Shown piece after piece: positions 17,980 through 25,853 of a stretch of 64,000 nt of DNA. A program made the position numbers and the translations under genes. The notes below the pieces were generated by a model, which searched no databases, was not told where the DNA came from, and was given only the letters and a program-made list of their open reading frames with translations. The stretch's first letter is position 1. Each line of letters begins with the position of its first letter. The stretch is from Sinosporangium siamense. Lineage in GTDB: Bacteria > Actinomycetota > Actinomycetes > Streptosporangiales > Streptosporangiaceae. The stretch is taken from assembly GCF_016863435.1 (NCBI RefSeq), contig NZ_BOOW01000032.1, positions 1 to 64,000 on the forward strand, written 5' to 3'.

Positions 17980-19545
17980 ATGACCGTGCGCGGGCGTGTC
18001 ACCCTCGGCGTGCTGATCGACAGCCTCGGGCCCGACGTGGTGCGGGTGCTCTCCCTGCCGCGCGGCAGGGAGACACCGGTGGGCGCGCCCGTGATCTACG
18101 ACCCCGAGGACACCGCCAAGAACCTCGGCGACGCGGTGCTGCTGGTCGCCGGCCGTCCGTCGGCCGAGCTGCTGGCCCGGGCCGGTGAGGCCGGTGTCGC
18201 GGTGGTCGTGGTCAAACCCGGCGCCTGCGACACCGACGCCCTGGCGGAGGCCGCCCGCGCCGCGGGCACCGCGCTGCTGGCCGCCACCCCCGACATGTCG
18301 TGGGGCCAGCTCTACACCCTCGTCGACGCCCTGCTGGCCCTCGTCGCCCCCGCCGAGGACCTCAGCGCCTCCCCGGCCGCCGACCTGTTCGCGCTGGCCA
18401 ACCAGGTGGCGATCCGCGTCGGCGGGGCCGTCGCCATCGAGGATCTCGCGATGCGGGTGCTGGCCTACTCGACCGTCGAGGGCCAGCAGATCGACGAACT
18501 GCGCCGCGAGGGCATCCTCGGCCGCCGGGTGCCCGAGCATCCCACCAACACCGAGGAGTACACCGCGGTGCTCCGCGCCGACGGCGCGGTGTGGAGTTAT
18601 CAGCCGATCGAGTTCTTCCCCCGCCTCGCCATCGCCGTCCGCGCGCACAACGAGGCCCTCGGCACCATCTGGGCCGTGCAGGCGGAGACCCCGCTCGCCC
18701 CGGACGCCGCGGAGATCCTCGCCGAGGCCGCCCGCGCCGCCGCGCCGCACCTCGCGAAGATCAACCTTGCCGCCGACGAGGCCCGCCGCCACCGCGACGA
18801 ATGCGTCGGCAGGCTGCTGCGCGGCATCGGCCCGATCAGGGAGCTCGCCACCTCCTTCGGGCTGCTGCCCGACGAACCGCTGTCGGTCGTCACCGTGGGG
18901 TCCCACAGGCGCCCGGCGGACACCTTCGCCGCCACCCACACCGGCGACCTGCTGCGCACGGCGTACACCTCCTACCGCATCCGCGCGGCGGCGGGCGCGG
19001 TCGACGGGCACGCTTATGCGATCGTGGCCGCCGACGCCGCCCTCCCGCTGCTGCGCCGAGTCACGGCCGACACGCTCGACCGGGCCGCCGACCGGCTGGG
19101 CGGGCATTGGCGGGCCGGCGTCAGCCGTACCGTCTCCTCGGTCGCGCTGCTCCCTACGGCGGCGCGGCAGGCGGAGGAGGCGCTGCGCACCCTCTGCGGC
19201 CCCTTCGCCACAGCACGGGTCGCCGGGCACGAGGAATTGTCGGCCACGATGTTCCTCATGGACGTCGACGCCGCCGTGCGCGGCAAACAGTCGATGTACG
19301 GCGAGCCGCTGCGCCTTATCGCCGAGCACGACCTGAAGCACGGCACCGACTACATCCGCAGCCTGCGGGTCTGGATCGCGCTCCACTTCGACGTGCCGAG
19401 GGCGGCAGAAAGCCTGTCGCTGCACCCCAATACGCTGCGCTACCGGCTGCGGCGGATCGGCGAGATGATCGACCTCGACGACCCGGACACGCGTCTGGTG
19501 CTCGCGCTCCAGTTGCGGCTCAACGACGCCGCGGGCATCGATTAG
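17980..19545 (+). CDS. PucR-family transcriptional regulator
   Basis: Regulator of 521 residues. The N-terminal PucR-like domain (about 8-125) begins VTLGVLIDSLG and contains VVVVKPGACD. A GAF-like middle includes VAIEDLAMRVLAYST. The C-terminal PucR HTH region has AAESLSLHPNTLRYRLRRIGEMIDLD in segments, then DTRLVLALQLRL. Family members respond to purine, amino-acid or amide metabolites. It sits between the transporter and the racemase gene, with a 133-bp promoter-sized gap before it, so it probably controls this locus. The ATG at 17980 follows GAGGGTG. Confidence 0.92.
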   Translation: MTVRGRVTLGVLIDSLGPDVVRVLSLPRGRETPVGAPVIYDPEDTAKNLGDAVLLVAGRPSAELLARAGEAGVAVVVVKPGACDTDALAEAARAAGTALLAATPDMSWGQLYTLVDALLALVAPAEDLSASPAADLFALANQVAIRVGGAVAIEDLAMRVLAYSTVEGQQIDELRREGILGRRVPEHPTNTEEYTAVLRADGAVWSYQPIEFFPRLAIAVRAHNEALGTIWAVQAETPLAPDAAEILAEAARAAAPHLAKINLAADEARRHRDECVGRLLRGIGPIRELATSFGLLPDEPLSVVTVGSHRRPADTFAATHTGDLLRTAYTSYRIRAAAGAVDGHAYAIVAADAALPLLRRVTADTLDRAADRLGGHWRAGVSRTVSSVALLPTAARQAEEALRTLCGPFATARVAGHEELSATMFLMDVDAAVRGKQSMYGEPLRLIAEHDLKHGTDYIRSLRVWIALHFDVPRAAESLSLHPNTLRYRLRRIGEMIDLDDPDTRLVLALQLRLNDAAGID

Positions 19546-19626
19546 CAGCGGCGCCACAAAAGGCGGCGGCCGAAGTTCGGCGTTTTCGCCAAGGCGGCGC
19601 CTCGTCGTCGGCGACATGCTGTGGGC

Positions 19627-20457
19627 ATGGTCGAACTCCTCGCCTCGGCTGCCGCCGGGGTCAGCATCCGATCCCTCCGCGGAACGCCCGGCCTCCAGGC
19701 CGCCGACCGGCTTCTGCGGCGCGTCTGGAACATCCAGCCGGGGGAGGATCCGCCGATGGCCCTGGACGTCATGTGCGCGCTGGCCCACACCGGCGGCTAC
19801 ATCGGCGGCGCCTACCTCGGGGACCGGTTGGCCGGGGTGTCCGCCGGGTGGCTCGCGGCGGGCGGGACCCTGCACTCGCACGTGGCCGGCGTGGCGCCCG
19901 AGGCACAGGGGAGGGGGGTCGGCAACCTGCTGAAGGCGCACCAGCGGGAGTGGGCCGCCGAACGCGGGCTCACCGCCATCTCGTGGACCTTCGACCCGCT
20001 GGTACGGCGCAACGCCTACTTCAACCTGGTCAAGTTGCGGGCCTTCGCCGTGGACTATCTCCCCGACTTCTACGGGCCGATGAGCGACGGCATCAACGAC
20101 GGCGACGTCTCCGACCGGCTCCTCGTGCGCTGGCCGGTGGTTCCCGCCAGTGGCGGCGTCTCAGGCGGCGCCTCGGGCGGCGCCTCGGGTGGCGTCTCGG
20201 GTGGCGACGAGCTGCTCGCCGGCTCCGAGGTGATCGTGGACGAGGCGGGAGCCGTACTCAGTGCCGGGAACGCGCCGCTGCTGCGCTGCGCCACCCCCGC
20301 CGATGTGGAGGGGCTGCGCCGGGACGACCCCGCGGCGGCCAGGCGATGGCGGGCGGCGCTCGGCACCGCGCTGAGCGGGGCGCTCACCGGCGGCTATCGG
20401 ATCACTGGCTTCACCCGCTCGGGGTGGTATTTGCTTGCACGTGGAGATGTGTCATGA
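19627..20457 (+). CDS. GNAT-like acetyltransferase (COG3375-type)
   Basis: Protein of 276 residues with a single GNAT fold in its N-terminal half. The acetyl-CoA pyrophosphate loop reads VAPEAQGRGVGNLLKAHQ, followed by LTAISWTFDPLVRRNAYFNLVKL and a conserved tail VDYLPDFYGPMSDGINDG typical of the COG3375 group often found beside OSBS/racemase genes. A Gly-Ser linker encoded by a 12-bp repeat interrupts the C-terminal half. GTG at 19621 is an alternative start. It ends in a four-base overlap with the racemase gene, so the two enzymes are co-translated and may act on the same N-acyl amino acid. Confidence 0.85.
   Translation: MVELLASAAAGVSIRSLRGTPGLQAADRLLRRVWNIQPGEDPPMALDVMCALAHTGGYIGGAYLGDRLAGVSAGWLAAGGTLHSHVAGVAPEAQGRGVGNLLKAHQREWAAERGLTAISWTFDPLVRRNAYFNLVKLRAFAVDYLPDFYGPMSDGINDGDVSDRLLVRWPVVPASGGVSGGASGGASGGVSGGDELLAGSEVIVDEAGAVLSAGNAPLLRCATPADVEGLRRDDPAAARRWRAALGTALSGALTGGYRITGFTRSGWYLLARGDVS
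20152..20208 (+). repeat. 12-bp in-frame microsatellite encoding Gly-Gly-Val/Ala-Ser
   Basis: Four full units of the form GGYGGCGYCTCR plus a partial fifth unit within the GNAT-like gene. They encode (Gly-Gly-Val/Ala-Ser)x4-Gly-Gly-Asp. Because the period is a multiple of three, gain or loss of units changes linker length without a frameshift. Confidence 0.9.
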
Positions 20458-21563
20458 AACTTCAGGGTGTGGAACTCCGCACGGTCGCCCTTCCGCTCGT
20501 CACCCCCTTCCGCACCTCGCTCGGCACCCAGACCACACGTAACGCGCTGCTCGTGCGTGTGGCCACCGACGAGGGCGAGGGATACGGCGAGTGCGTCGCC
20601 GAGGACGAGCCGACCTACTGCCCGGAATACCTGGAGGGCGCGGCCGACGTGATCCGCCGCTTCTTCCTGCCCGCGCTGTTCGCCCGGGGCGACCTCGACC
20701 CCGCGGCGGTCGCCCCCGCGCTGCGCCACCTGCGCGGCCACGTGATGGCCAAGTCCGCCGTCGAGATGGCGGTCCTCGACGCCTGGCTCACCGCCCGCGG
20801 CGTCTCCCTCGCCACCCACCTCGGCGCGGTACGGCGAAGCCTCGCGGTCGGCGTCTCCGTGGGAATCGCCGAGACCCTCGACGACCTATTGGACACGGTC
20901 GACAAGCACCTCACCACGGGATACGCCCGGATCAAGCTCAAGATCGAGCCGGGCTGGGACCTCGCGCCTGTGCGGGCCGTGCGGGAGACCTTCGGCGCCG
21001 ACATCATGCTGACGGTCGACGCCAACACGGCCTACGAGGCGGGCGACATCCCGCACCTGGCCAAACTCGACGCCTACGGGCTCACCCTCATCGAGCAGCC
21101 CTTCGATCCCGACGACCTGGAGGCCCACGAGCGGTTCGCCGCCCGGATCGGCACCCCCGTGTGCCTGGACGAGAGCATCACCTCGGTGCGTGACGCCGCC
21201 GAGGCCATCCGGCGCAAGGCGTGCTCCATCATCAACATCAAGCCCGGTCGGGTCGGCGGATATCTGGAGGCACGCCGCATCCACGACCTCGCTCAGGCGA
21301 ACGGGGTGCCGGTGTGGTGCGGGGGGATGCTGGAGACGGGGCTCGGGCGCGCGGCCAACCTGGCCCTGGCCGCTCTGCCGGGGTTCACGCTCCCAGGGGA
21401 CATCTCGGCGACGGCACGTTATTACGAGAAGGACATCACCGCACCGTTCGTCCTGGTGGACGGTCGGCTGGACGTGCCGGCCGGGCCGGGGCTGGGGATC
21501 ACCCCGTTGCCCGACAACCTTCAGGAACTCACCACAAATGTGGAGTGGATTCCCGGCCGCTGA
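20454..21563 (+). CDS. N-acylamino-acid racemase / o-succinylbenzoate synthase (enolase superfamily)
   Basis: Enzyme of 369 residues that matches the Amycolatopsis NAAAR/OSBS enzyme through its length. The catalytic set falls at the same numbers I recall for that enzyme: Lys161 and Lys163 (KLK), metal ligands Asp189, Glu214 and Asp239, and Lys263 in NIKPGRVGG. It should racemise N-acyl amino acids, and may also make o-succinylbenzoate; the two activities overlap in this family. No other menaquinone gene is nearby, while a peptide transporter, PucR regulator and GNAT gene are, which favours amino-acid use. ATG at 20454 overlaps the GNAT stop. Confidence 0.9.
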   Translation: MKLQGVELRTVALPLVTPFRTSLGTQTTRNALLVRVATDEGEGYGECVAEDEPTYCPEYLEGAADVIRRFFLPALFARGDLDPAAVAPALRHLRGHVMAKSAVEMAVLDAWLTARGVSLATHLGAVRRSLAVGVSVGIAETLDDLLDTVDKHLTTGYARIKLKIEPGWDLAPVRAVRETFGADIMLTVDANTAYEAGDIPHLAKLDAYGLTLIEQPFDPDDLEAHERFAARIGTPVCLDESITSVRDAAEAIRRKACSIINIKPGRVGGYLEARRIHDLAQANGVPVWCGGMLETGLGRAANLALAALPGFTLPGDISATARYYEKDITAPFVLVDGRLDVPAGPGLGITPLPDNLQELTTNVEWIPGR

Positions 21564-22088
21564 CAGCGTTTGCGTCTGGAACTGCCGTGCAGCAGGGCAT
21601 CGCCCGTGGCGGAGCGGTCTTCAACCGGCTCGAAGGCGCGTGGTGTCACGACGCGGCAGGATTCCCTTTAGTCTTCCGCCCCCCGGTGATCCTGCTGCAC
21701 TGAAAGTCCTTTTGGTCGTCTGCCCCCGGTGATCCTCCCGCGCTGATCTCCGGGGGCAGGGCTTCGGTCTCCGCCACCCCGGCGGTCCCTCTCCGTGGGC
21801 CCCGAGTGGCGAAGGCGGGCTCCGGCCCGCGGCGGGTGGTTCGGCGAGGTCGCACAATCCGTGCCTCCGGGCCACCCGCCGCCGGACCGCGAACCGGGAC
21901 CGGCTCGTCACCTGTGCACCGGTGACGAGCCGGATCACCCGGGCGACCCGCGTCCGATCGGCCACTCCCCAGTGCCGACACTCCGCCGTGGCACCGCGGC
22001 GGTTCTTGTGCGGCGATGGGGCCGGCAAGAAGGGCCGAGGCTATTCGGCGGTGGCGGTCCGGGTCGCCCGGGTGAGCTTTTCCACCCT
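21564..22088. other. 525-bp convergent intergenic region
   Basis: It lies between the racemase gene and the end of the gas-vesicle pair. I see no convincing gene; the long open frames on both strands are a result of high GC. Two copies of CCCCGGTGATCCTSCYGCRCTGA occur at about 21679 and 21726, 47 bases apart. Any terminators for both flanking operons should be here. Confidence 0.5.
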
Positions 22089-23078
22089 CTATGACCAGGC
22101 GCCGACCCCCTGCCTCGGCACCGTGACGAAGTCGTAGGGCGCCAAGGGGCCGAGCAAGCGCAAGTGAATGCGTCCCGACCACTTCGCGGCGAACTCGTCC
22201 ACCACCTGCTTCACCTCGGGCAGCCTGTGGTTCTCCACCAGCAGGGCCGCGTGGACGGCGTCCTGCTCATGCGTGGCCTCCCGCTCGACGAGCGAGACGC
22301 ACAGCGGAGCGAGGATGCCCAGCAGCGCCTGCGTGTGCGTGGCACGCTTGGTCATCAGCGCGTGATAGACGATCTCGCCGAGCCTGATGCGTTCCGCCCG
22401 GGTCGTGGCATCCGGGGTGCCGTGGATCTGCTCACGCAGCTGAACCGCCTCGGGGGTCTCGTCGAGAACCTCCTGCAGCACGGCGTGTTCCACGAAGCGG
22501 CCCTTGACCACAAACTCCGTGCGCCCCCGCAGCTCCGTGAGCGCGGTGAAGAACTCGTCGTGGTGAGGCGCCAGCAGTTCGTCGACGATGTCCAGCGGGC
22601 TGCGCATCACCGCGCCGAACCGCAGCGGCAGCACCGGAACCTGGATCGAGGTCTCGTCCAGCAGGCGCTCGTGGGCCAGCAGGTCGTCCGGCGTGCCGAT
22701 CGGGCGTTCGAGCTCGATCTCACTCACCAGGGCGCCGATCTGGCTGTGCCGTACGATGCCCACCCGGCCGCGGGCGGCGGGGGCGATCTGCACCTGTGAG
22801 GGCACGATCCCGTAGACGTAGCACGCCGTGCCCGGGTTGATCAGTGAGCCTTCCTCGGCGGTGCGCGGCGTCTCCTCCGGCCGGTCGAAGGTCCGGTCGG
22901 TCAGGCCGGGATCGGGCAGGGTGGGGTCGGGGACGGGGGATCCGCCCGTCTGGCCGGAGGGACGGGGCTGGTTGGGCACGTCGAAGGATCCGAGGTCGTG
23001 CCTGTGGGTCGAACCGCTGACGTTCGGGTCGTATTGGGGCGAACCGCTGACGTTCGGCTCCTGTGCCGGACCGGTCAT
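22089..23078 (-). CDS. gas vesicle protein GvpL/GvpF family with long Pro/Gly-rich N-terminus
   Basis: Protein of 329 residues. From about residue 85 it follows the GvpL/GvpF family: CYVYGIVPS, the central DLLAHERLLDE, VLPLRFGAVM and the C-terminal GRIHLRLLGPLAPYDFV. GvpF/L proteins are minor shell or assembly factors of gas vesicles. The first ~80 residues are an unusual, probably disordered extension rich in Pro, Gly and Ser, with PNVSGS repeated twice. Its ATG overlaps the preceding GvpA/J-like stop by four bases. No gvpK, gvpG, gvpN or gvpO homologue is near. Confidence 0.88.
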   Translation of the reverse strand: MTGPAQEPNVSGSPQYDPNVSGSTHRHDLGSFDVPNQPRPSGQTGGSPVPDPTLPDPGLTDRTFDRPEETPRTAEEGSLINPGTACYVYGIVPSQVQIAPAARGRVGIVRHSQIGALVSEIELERPIGTPDDLLAHERLLDETSIQVPVLPLRFGAVMRSPLDIVDELLAPHHDEFFTALTELRGRTEFVVKGRFVEHAVLQEVLDETPEAVQLREQIHGTPDATTRAERIRLGEIVYHALMTKRATHTQALLGILAPLCVSLVEREATHEQDAVHAALLVENHRLPEVKQVVDEFAAKWSGRIHLRLLGPLAPYDFVTVPRQGVGAWS

Positions 23079-23437
23079 CGCAATCCCCCCTCACGCCTTT
23101 GCGCCGCGTCCCTCTCGCGGTCGGACTCGTCGGTGTCGATGTTGAAGAACTCGCGCACCTTCTGCCCGACGGTTTCGAACATGCTTTGGTCGTCGTTCCC
23201 GGTCTCGTTCATGTCGTGGGCGTCGCCCAGCCGGTCCACGGCGTCGGCGAGGCGCAGGTAGGTGGCCTCGCCGCCTTCGGAACCGGTGACGGGGACCAGC
23301 AGGTCGACACCGATGAGCGACCGCCTGACGTACGTGTCGATGGTGAGTCCCTTGACGAGAACCGTGTCGATCACGTCGGCCGGTCCCGGCAGGGACGGTC
23401 GCTCGGCCACTGTGCTGATGGTGGGCCGTTCGGTCAT
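23075..23437 (-). CDS. GvpA/GvpJ-like gas vesicle structural protein
   Basis: Protein of 120 residues. The core ADVIDTVLVKGLTIDTY and VRRSLIGVDLLVPV match the helix-strand signature of GvpA/GvpJ/GvpS proteins (usual form VIDRILDKGIVIDAWVR...VGIELL). The substitutions of Lys/Asp and a more charged C-terminal tail (NIDTDESDRERDAAQRRE) make it closer to the accessory J/S type than to the main shell protein. ATG at 23437 has GAGGAGGGAAAG upstream. It overlaps the GvpL/F gene, so both are co-translated. Confidence 0.78.
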   Translation of the reverse strand: MTERPTISTVAERPSLPGPADVIDTVLVKGLTIDTYVRRSLIGVDLLVPVTGSEGGEATYLRLADAVDRLGDAHDMNETGNDDQSMFETVGQKVREFFNIDTDESDRERDAAQRREGGLR

Positions 23438-23927
23438 TCTTTCCCTCCTCGTCATCCTCCTCGTTGTCACGCGAGCCGATAAATGACGTCATCTTCACGG
23501 CCGCCGCCCGACCGCCCCGGGCCGGGTCGTGCGACCTGGGACGCACGATCCGGCCGGCGCGGCGTCTCGGCCGTCCTCCGGAGGAAGACCGAGGCCCGAA
23601 CGGCTCCGCGCAGCCCTACCCGCACCTAAGGGGAGGAAACGCATCTCGTGCCTTGCCGGGGTGTCCCCTGTCCCGGCTCGGTCTGCTCGATCGAGGGGAA
23701 CGGGACAGGTCGGCCGGGGGAGGCCGCCTGTGGAAGGGGCGGCCTTCTTGGGAGACGACGCAGTTCCGCAACTGGGGGTTACGGGTACTTGTGGTGTGGT
23801 TTGACCAATTTTGTAGGCCTGAGGGGTGGGTTTCGCAACCAGAAAGTCATCCGAAAGGAGGTATTTCCGCAACTTGTGCTCGACTTATGATCACGAGCAG
23901 TGCTCGGAACGGCTGGAGGGGGCCCTC
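23438..23927. other. 490-bp divergent intergenic region
   Basis: Separates the gas-vesicle pair (minus) from a methyltransferase gene (plus). It should contain both promoters. Short frames on both strands (for example 23495-23872 minus) have no ribosome site or family match. GC content drops between about 23760 and 23900, as expected for a promoter. Confidence 0.5.
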
Positions 23928-24749
23928 GTGGTTGATAAAGCGGATATGTCCGGCAAAGCGGACAGATGGGCGAACAGTATCGACACAACCCGGCCGAGCA
24001 TCGCCCGCGCATATGACGTCGTACTCCGAGGCAAGGACAACTTCGAGGTCGACCGCGCCTTCGTCGCCGAGATCGCGAAAGTGGTTCCGGAGATCTTCGA
24101 CGTCGCGACCTACAACCGCCAGATCCTGGGCCGCGGCGTACGCTTCATGAGCAGCGCGGGAATCGACCAGTTCCTCGACCTCGGCTCGGGCCTGCCGACC
24201 ATCGAGAACACCCACCAGGTCGCCCAGCGAGCGAGACCCGGCTCACGCGTCGTCTACGTCGACAACGACCCGATGGTGCTCGCTCACGGACGCGTCTTCC
24301 TGGAGGAGAACGACGACACCGCCGTCGTCACCTCCGACCTTCGTGAGCCCGCCGCCATCCTGAACGACGAGGCGGTGCGGCGCCTCATCGACTTCGACCG
24401 CCCCGTGGGCGTCATGCTCGTCGGCATCCTGCACCACCTCCACGACAGCGAGGACCCGAAGGGCATCGTCGAGGCATACATGGCCGCCGTGCCACCGGGC
24501 AGCCACCTGTTCATCACCCACTTCTGCGCGTCCAGCCAGGACTCCCGCGACGCGGAGGAGAAATACCTCGCCCTGCTCGGCACCGGCCGCTTCCGCACCC
24601 CGGAGGAGATCACGGCCTACTTCGACGGCTTCGACCTCCTCGACCCCGGCGTCGTGCCCCTCCCCCTCTGGCGCCCGGACACCCCGGTGCAGGGTGAACT
24701 GACCGTCGGCCACCGCCTGATGTACGGCGGCATCGCCAAAAAGCCCTGA
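23928..24749 (+). CDS. SAM-dependent methyltransferase, DUF574 (Methyltransf_19) family
   Basis: Second member of the family in this window (273 residues). It has the full N-terminal motif DTTRPSIARAYDVVLRGKDNF, the SAM site FLDLGSGLPT, VVYVDNDPMVLAHG, SDLREPAAIL and GVMLVGILHHLHD. I place the start at GTG 23928, which has GGAGG eight bases upstream; the open frame reaches back to 23826 without a ribosome site. It is closer to the family consensus than the copy at 8618. A weak hairpin with a TACGGCA arm follows the stop. The substrate is unknown. Confidence 0.9.
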   Translation: MVDKADMSGKADRWANSIDTTRPSIARAYDVVLRGKDNFEVDRAFVAEIAKVVPEIFDVATYNRQILGRGVRFMSSAGIDQFLDLGSGLPTIENTHQVAQRARPGSRVVYVDNDPMVLAHGRVFLEENDDTAVVTSDLREPAAILNDEAVRRLIDFDRPVGVMLVGILHHLHDSEDPKGIVEAYMAAVPPGSHLFITHFCASSQDSRDAEEKYLALLGTGRFRTPEEITAYFDGFDLLDPGVVPLPLWRPDTPVQGELTVGHRLMYGGIAKKP

Positions 24750-24913
24750 GAGTACGGCAAAGCCACACGTCGTGCCGTGACTCGCGAGATGGCCGGCATC
24801 CTCATGGAGAGGTGGCGGAAAGAGCGGCACCGCCGCCACCTTCGGTTCCCTGATGCGCATCTCCCGCGAACCGGCGACCAAGAGGACACAGGCAATGGCC
24901 GCCGAAGCGGTCT

Positions 24914-25633
24914 CTAGAGCCAGTCGCTCTCCGGAGTCGCGGCCCGCAGCACGGCCGATGCGTCCGAGGTGATCGGATCGCCGTGCGGCACGCAGACGAT
25001 TTCGGGGTCAAGATCCACGAGACGGCGGAAGGAGGCGACGGCGTGGTCCCGGTCGATGTTGAAGGGCCCCAGTATCGCCCGCCCCTCCGCGGTGGCGATG
25101 ATGTCGCCCGGGAACAACAGGGCGCTGCCGGGCAGGTGCAACGCGATGCTGCCCAGCGTGTGCCCGGGAACATGGACCACATGAACGGGTTCGCCCCATC
25201 CGTCGAGCGAGTCACCGTCGTGGAGCTCGACATCCACCGGGACATACTTGAGCGGCGGCGAGTCGGCCTTCGCCCACCCCTCGGTGATCCGCCGGTGCAG
25301 CTCATCCTCCGCCGGTGTGTAGGCGGGCGTCGGCTCAGGCACGTCCCCCCTGATCACCGGCGCGTCCAGCACCCCGGCGAAAACCCGCGCCCCCGTGACC
25401 GCCACCAGATCCGCGGCGGCCCCGGCATGATCGATGTGCGAGTGCGTCAACACGATCTGCCGCAAGTCCTCCGGCCCCGCGTCGAGTTGCGTGAGCGCGT
25501 CGAGCACGGCGATGGCCGACCCGGGCACCCCCGTGTCCACGACCGCATATCCATCGGCCAGCCGCTTGAAATAGACATGCCCCACAGGCATCGGCAACTG
25601 CCAGACAGTGGACGTGATCTGCGTTAGAGCCAT
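24914..25633 (-). CDS. MBL-fold metallo-hydrolase
   Basis: Metallo-beta-lactamase-fold enzyme of 239 residues with the dinuclear metal motif THSHIDHAG (His64, His66, Asp68, His69), the later His in VPGHTLGS, the bridging Asp in LFPGDII and a final His in VPHGDPI. The layout is that of glyoxalase II-like or lactonase-like hydrolases. There is no signal peptide, so it acts in the cytoplasm. It is flanked by gaps and is probably a single-gene unit. The natural substrate cannot be inferred. Confidence 0.9.
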   Translation of the reverse strand: MALTQITSTVWQLPMPVGHVYFKRLADGYAVVDTGVPGSAIAVLDALTQLDAGPEDLRQIVLTHSHIDHAGAAADLVAVTGARVFAGVLDAPVIRGDVPEPTPAYTPAEDELHRRITEGWAKADSPPLKYVPVDVELHDGDSLDGWGEPVHVVHVPGHTLGSIALHLPGSALLFPGDIIATAEGRAILGPFNIDRDHAVASFRRLVDLDPEIVCVPHGDPITSDASAVLRAATPESDWL

Positions 25634-25853
25634 ATGCCGACGCTAACCAACACGGCCCCCGGAGCCCGACAGCCCGGGTTAAGCGTTCGGTGAAATGTGT
25701 AAGCGCCCGATCAACCCCGCTGCTTCGCTCGCGCGATGTGCAGCAGCGCCTCACGCGCCCGCCGCGCGTCCGTCGTTCCGGCTTCGCCGTACTCCGGAGA
25801 AGCACGCGATCATCATGGCGGACCGCATGCCGGAGATCCGGGGGTGGGGTGGG

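Noticed and set aside
17743-19941. 732-codon minus-strand frame opposite the PucR gene
   Set aside because: Gly/Arg/His-rich shadow typical of high-GC DNA; the plus-strand PucR gene has clear domains.
18300-21563. 1087-codon plus-strand open frame covering PucR and GNAT genes
   Set aside because: Only its last 369 codons (from 20454) are the racemase. The earlier part is an Arg-rich shadow of the two real genes in another frame.
21621-22182. Open frames on both strands after the racemase gene
   Set aside because: Composition is Gly/Arg/Pro-rich with no start context; I treat the region as intergenic.
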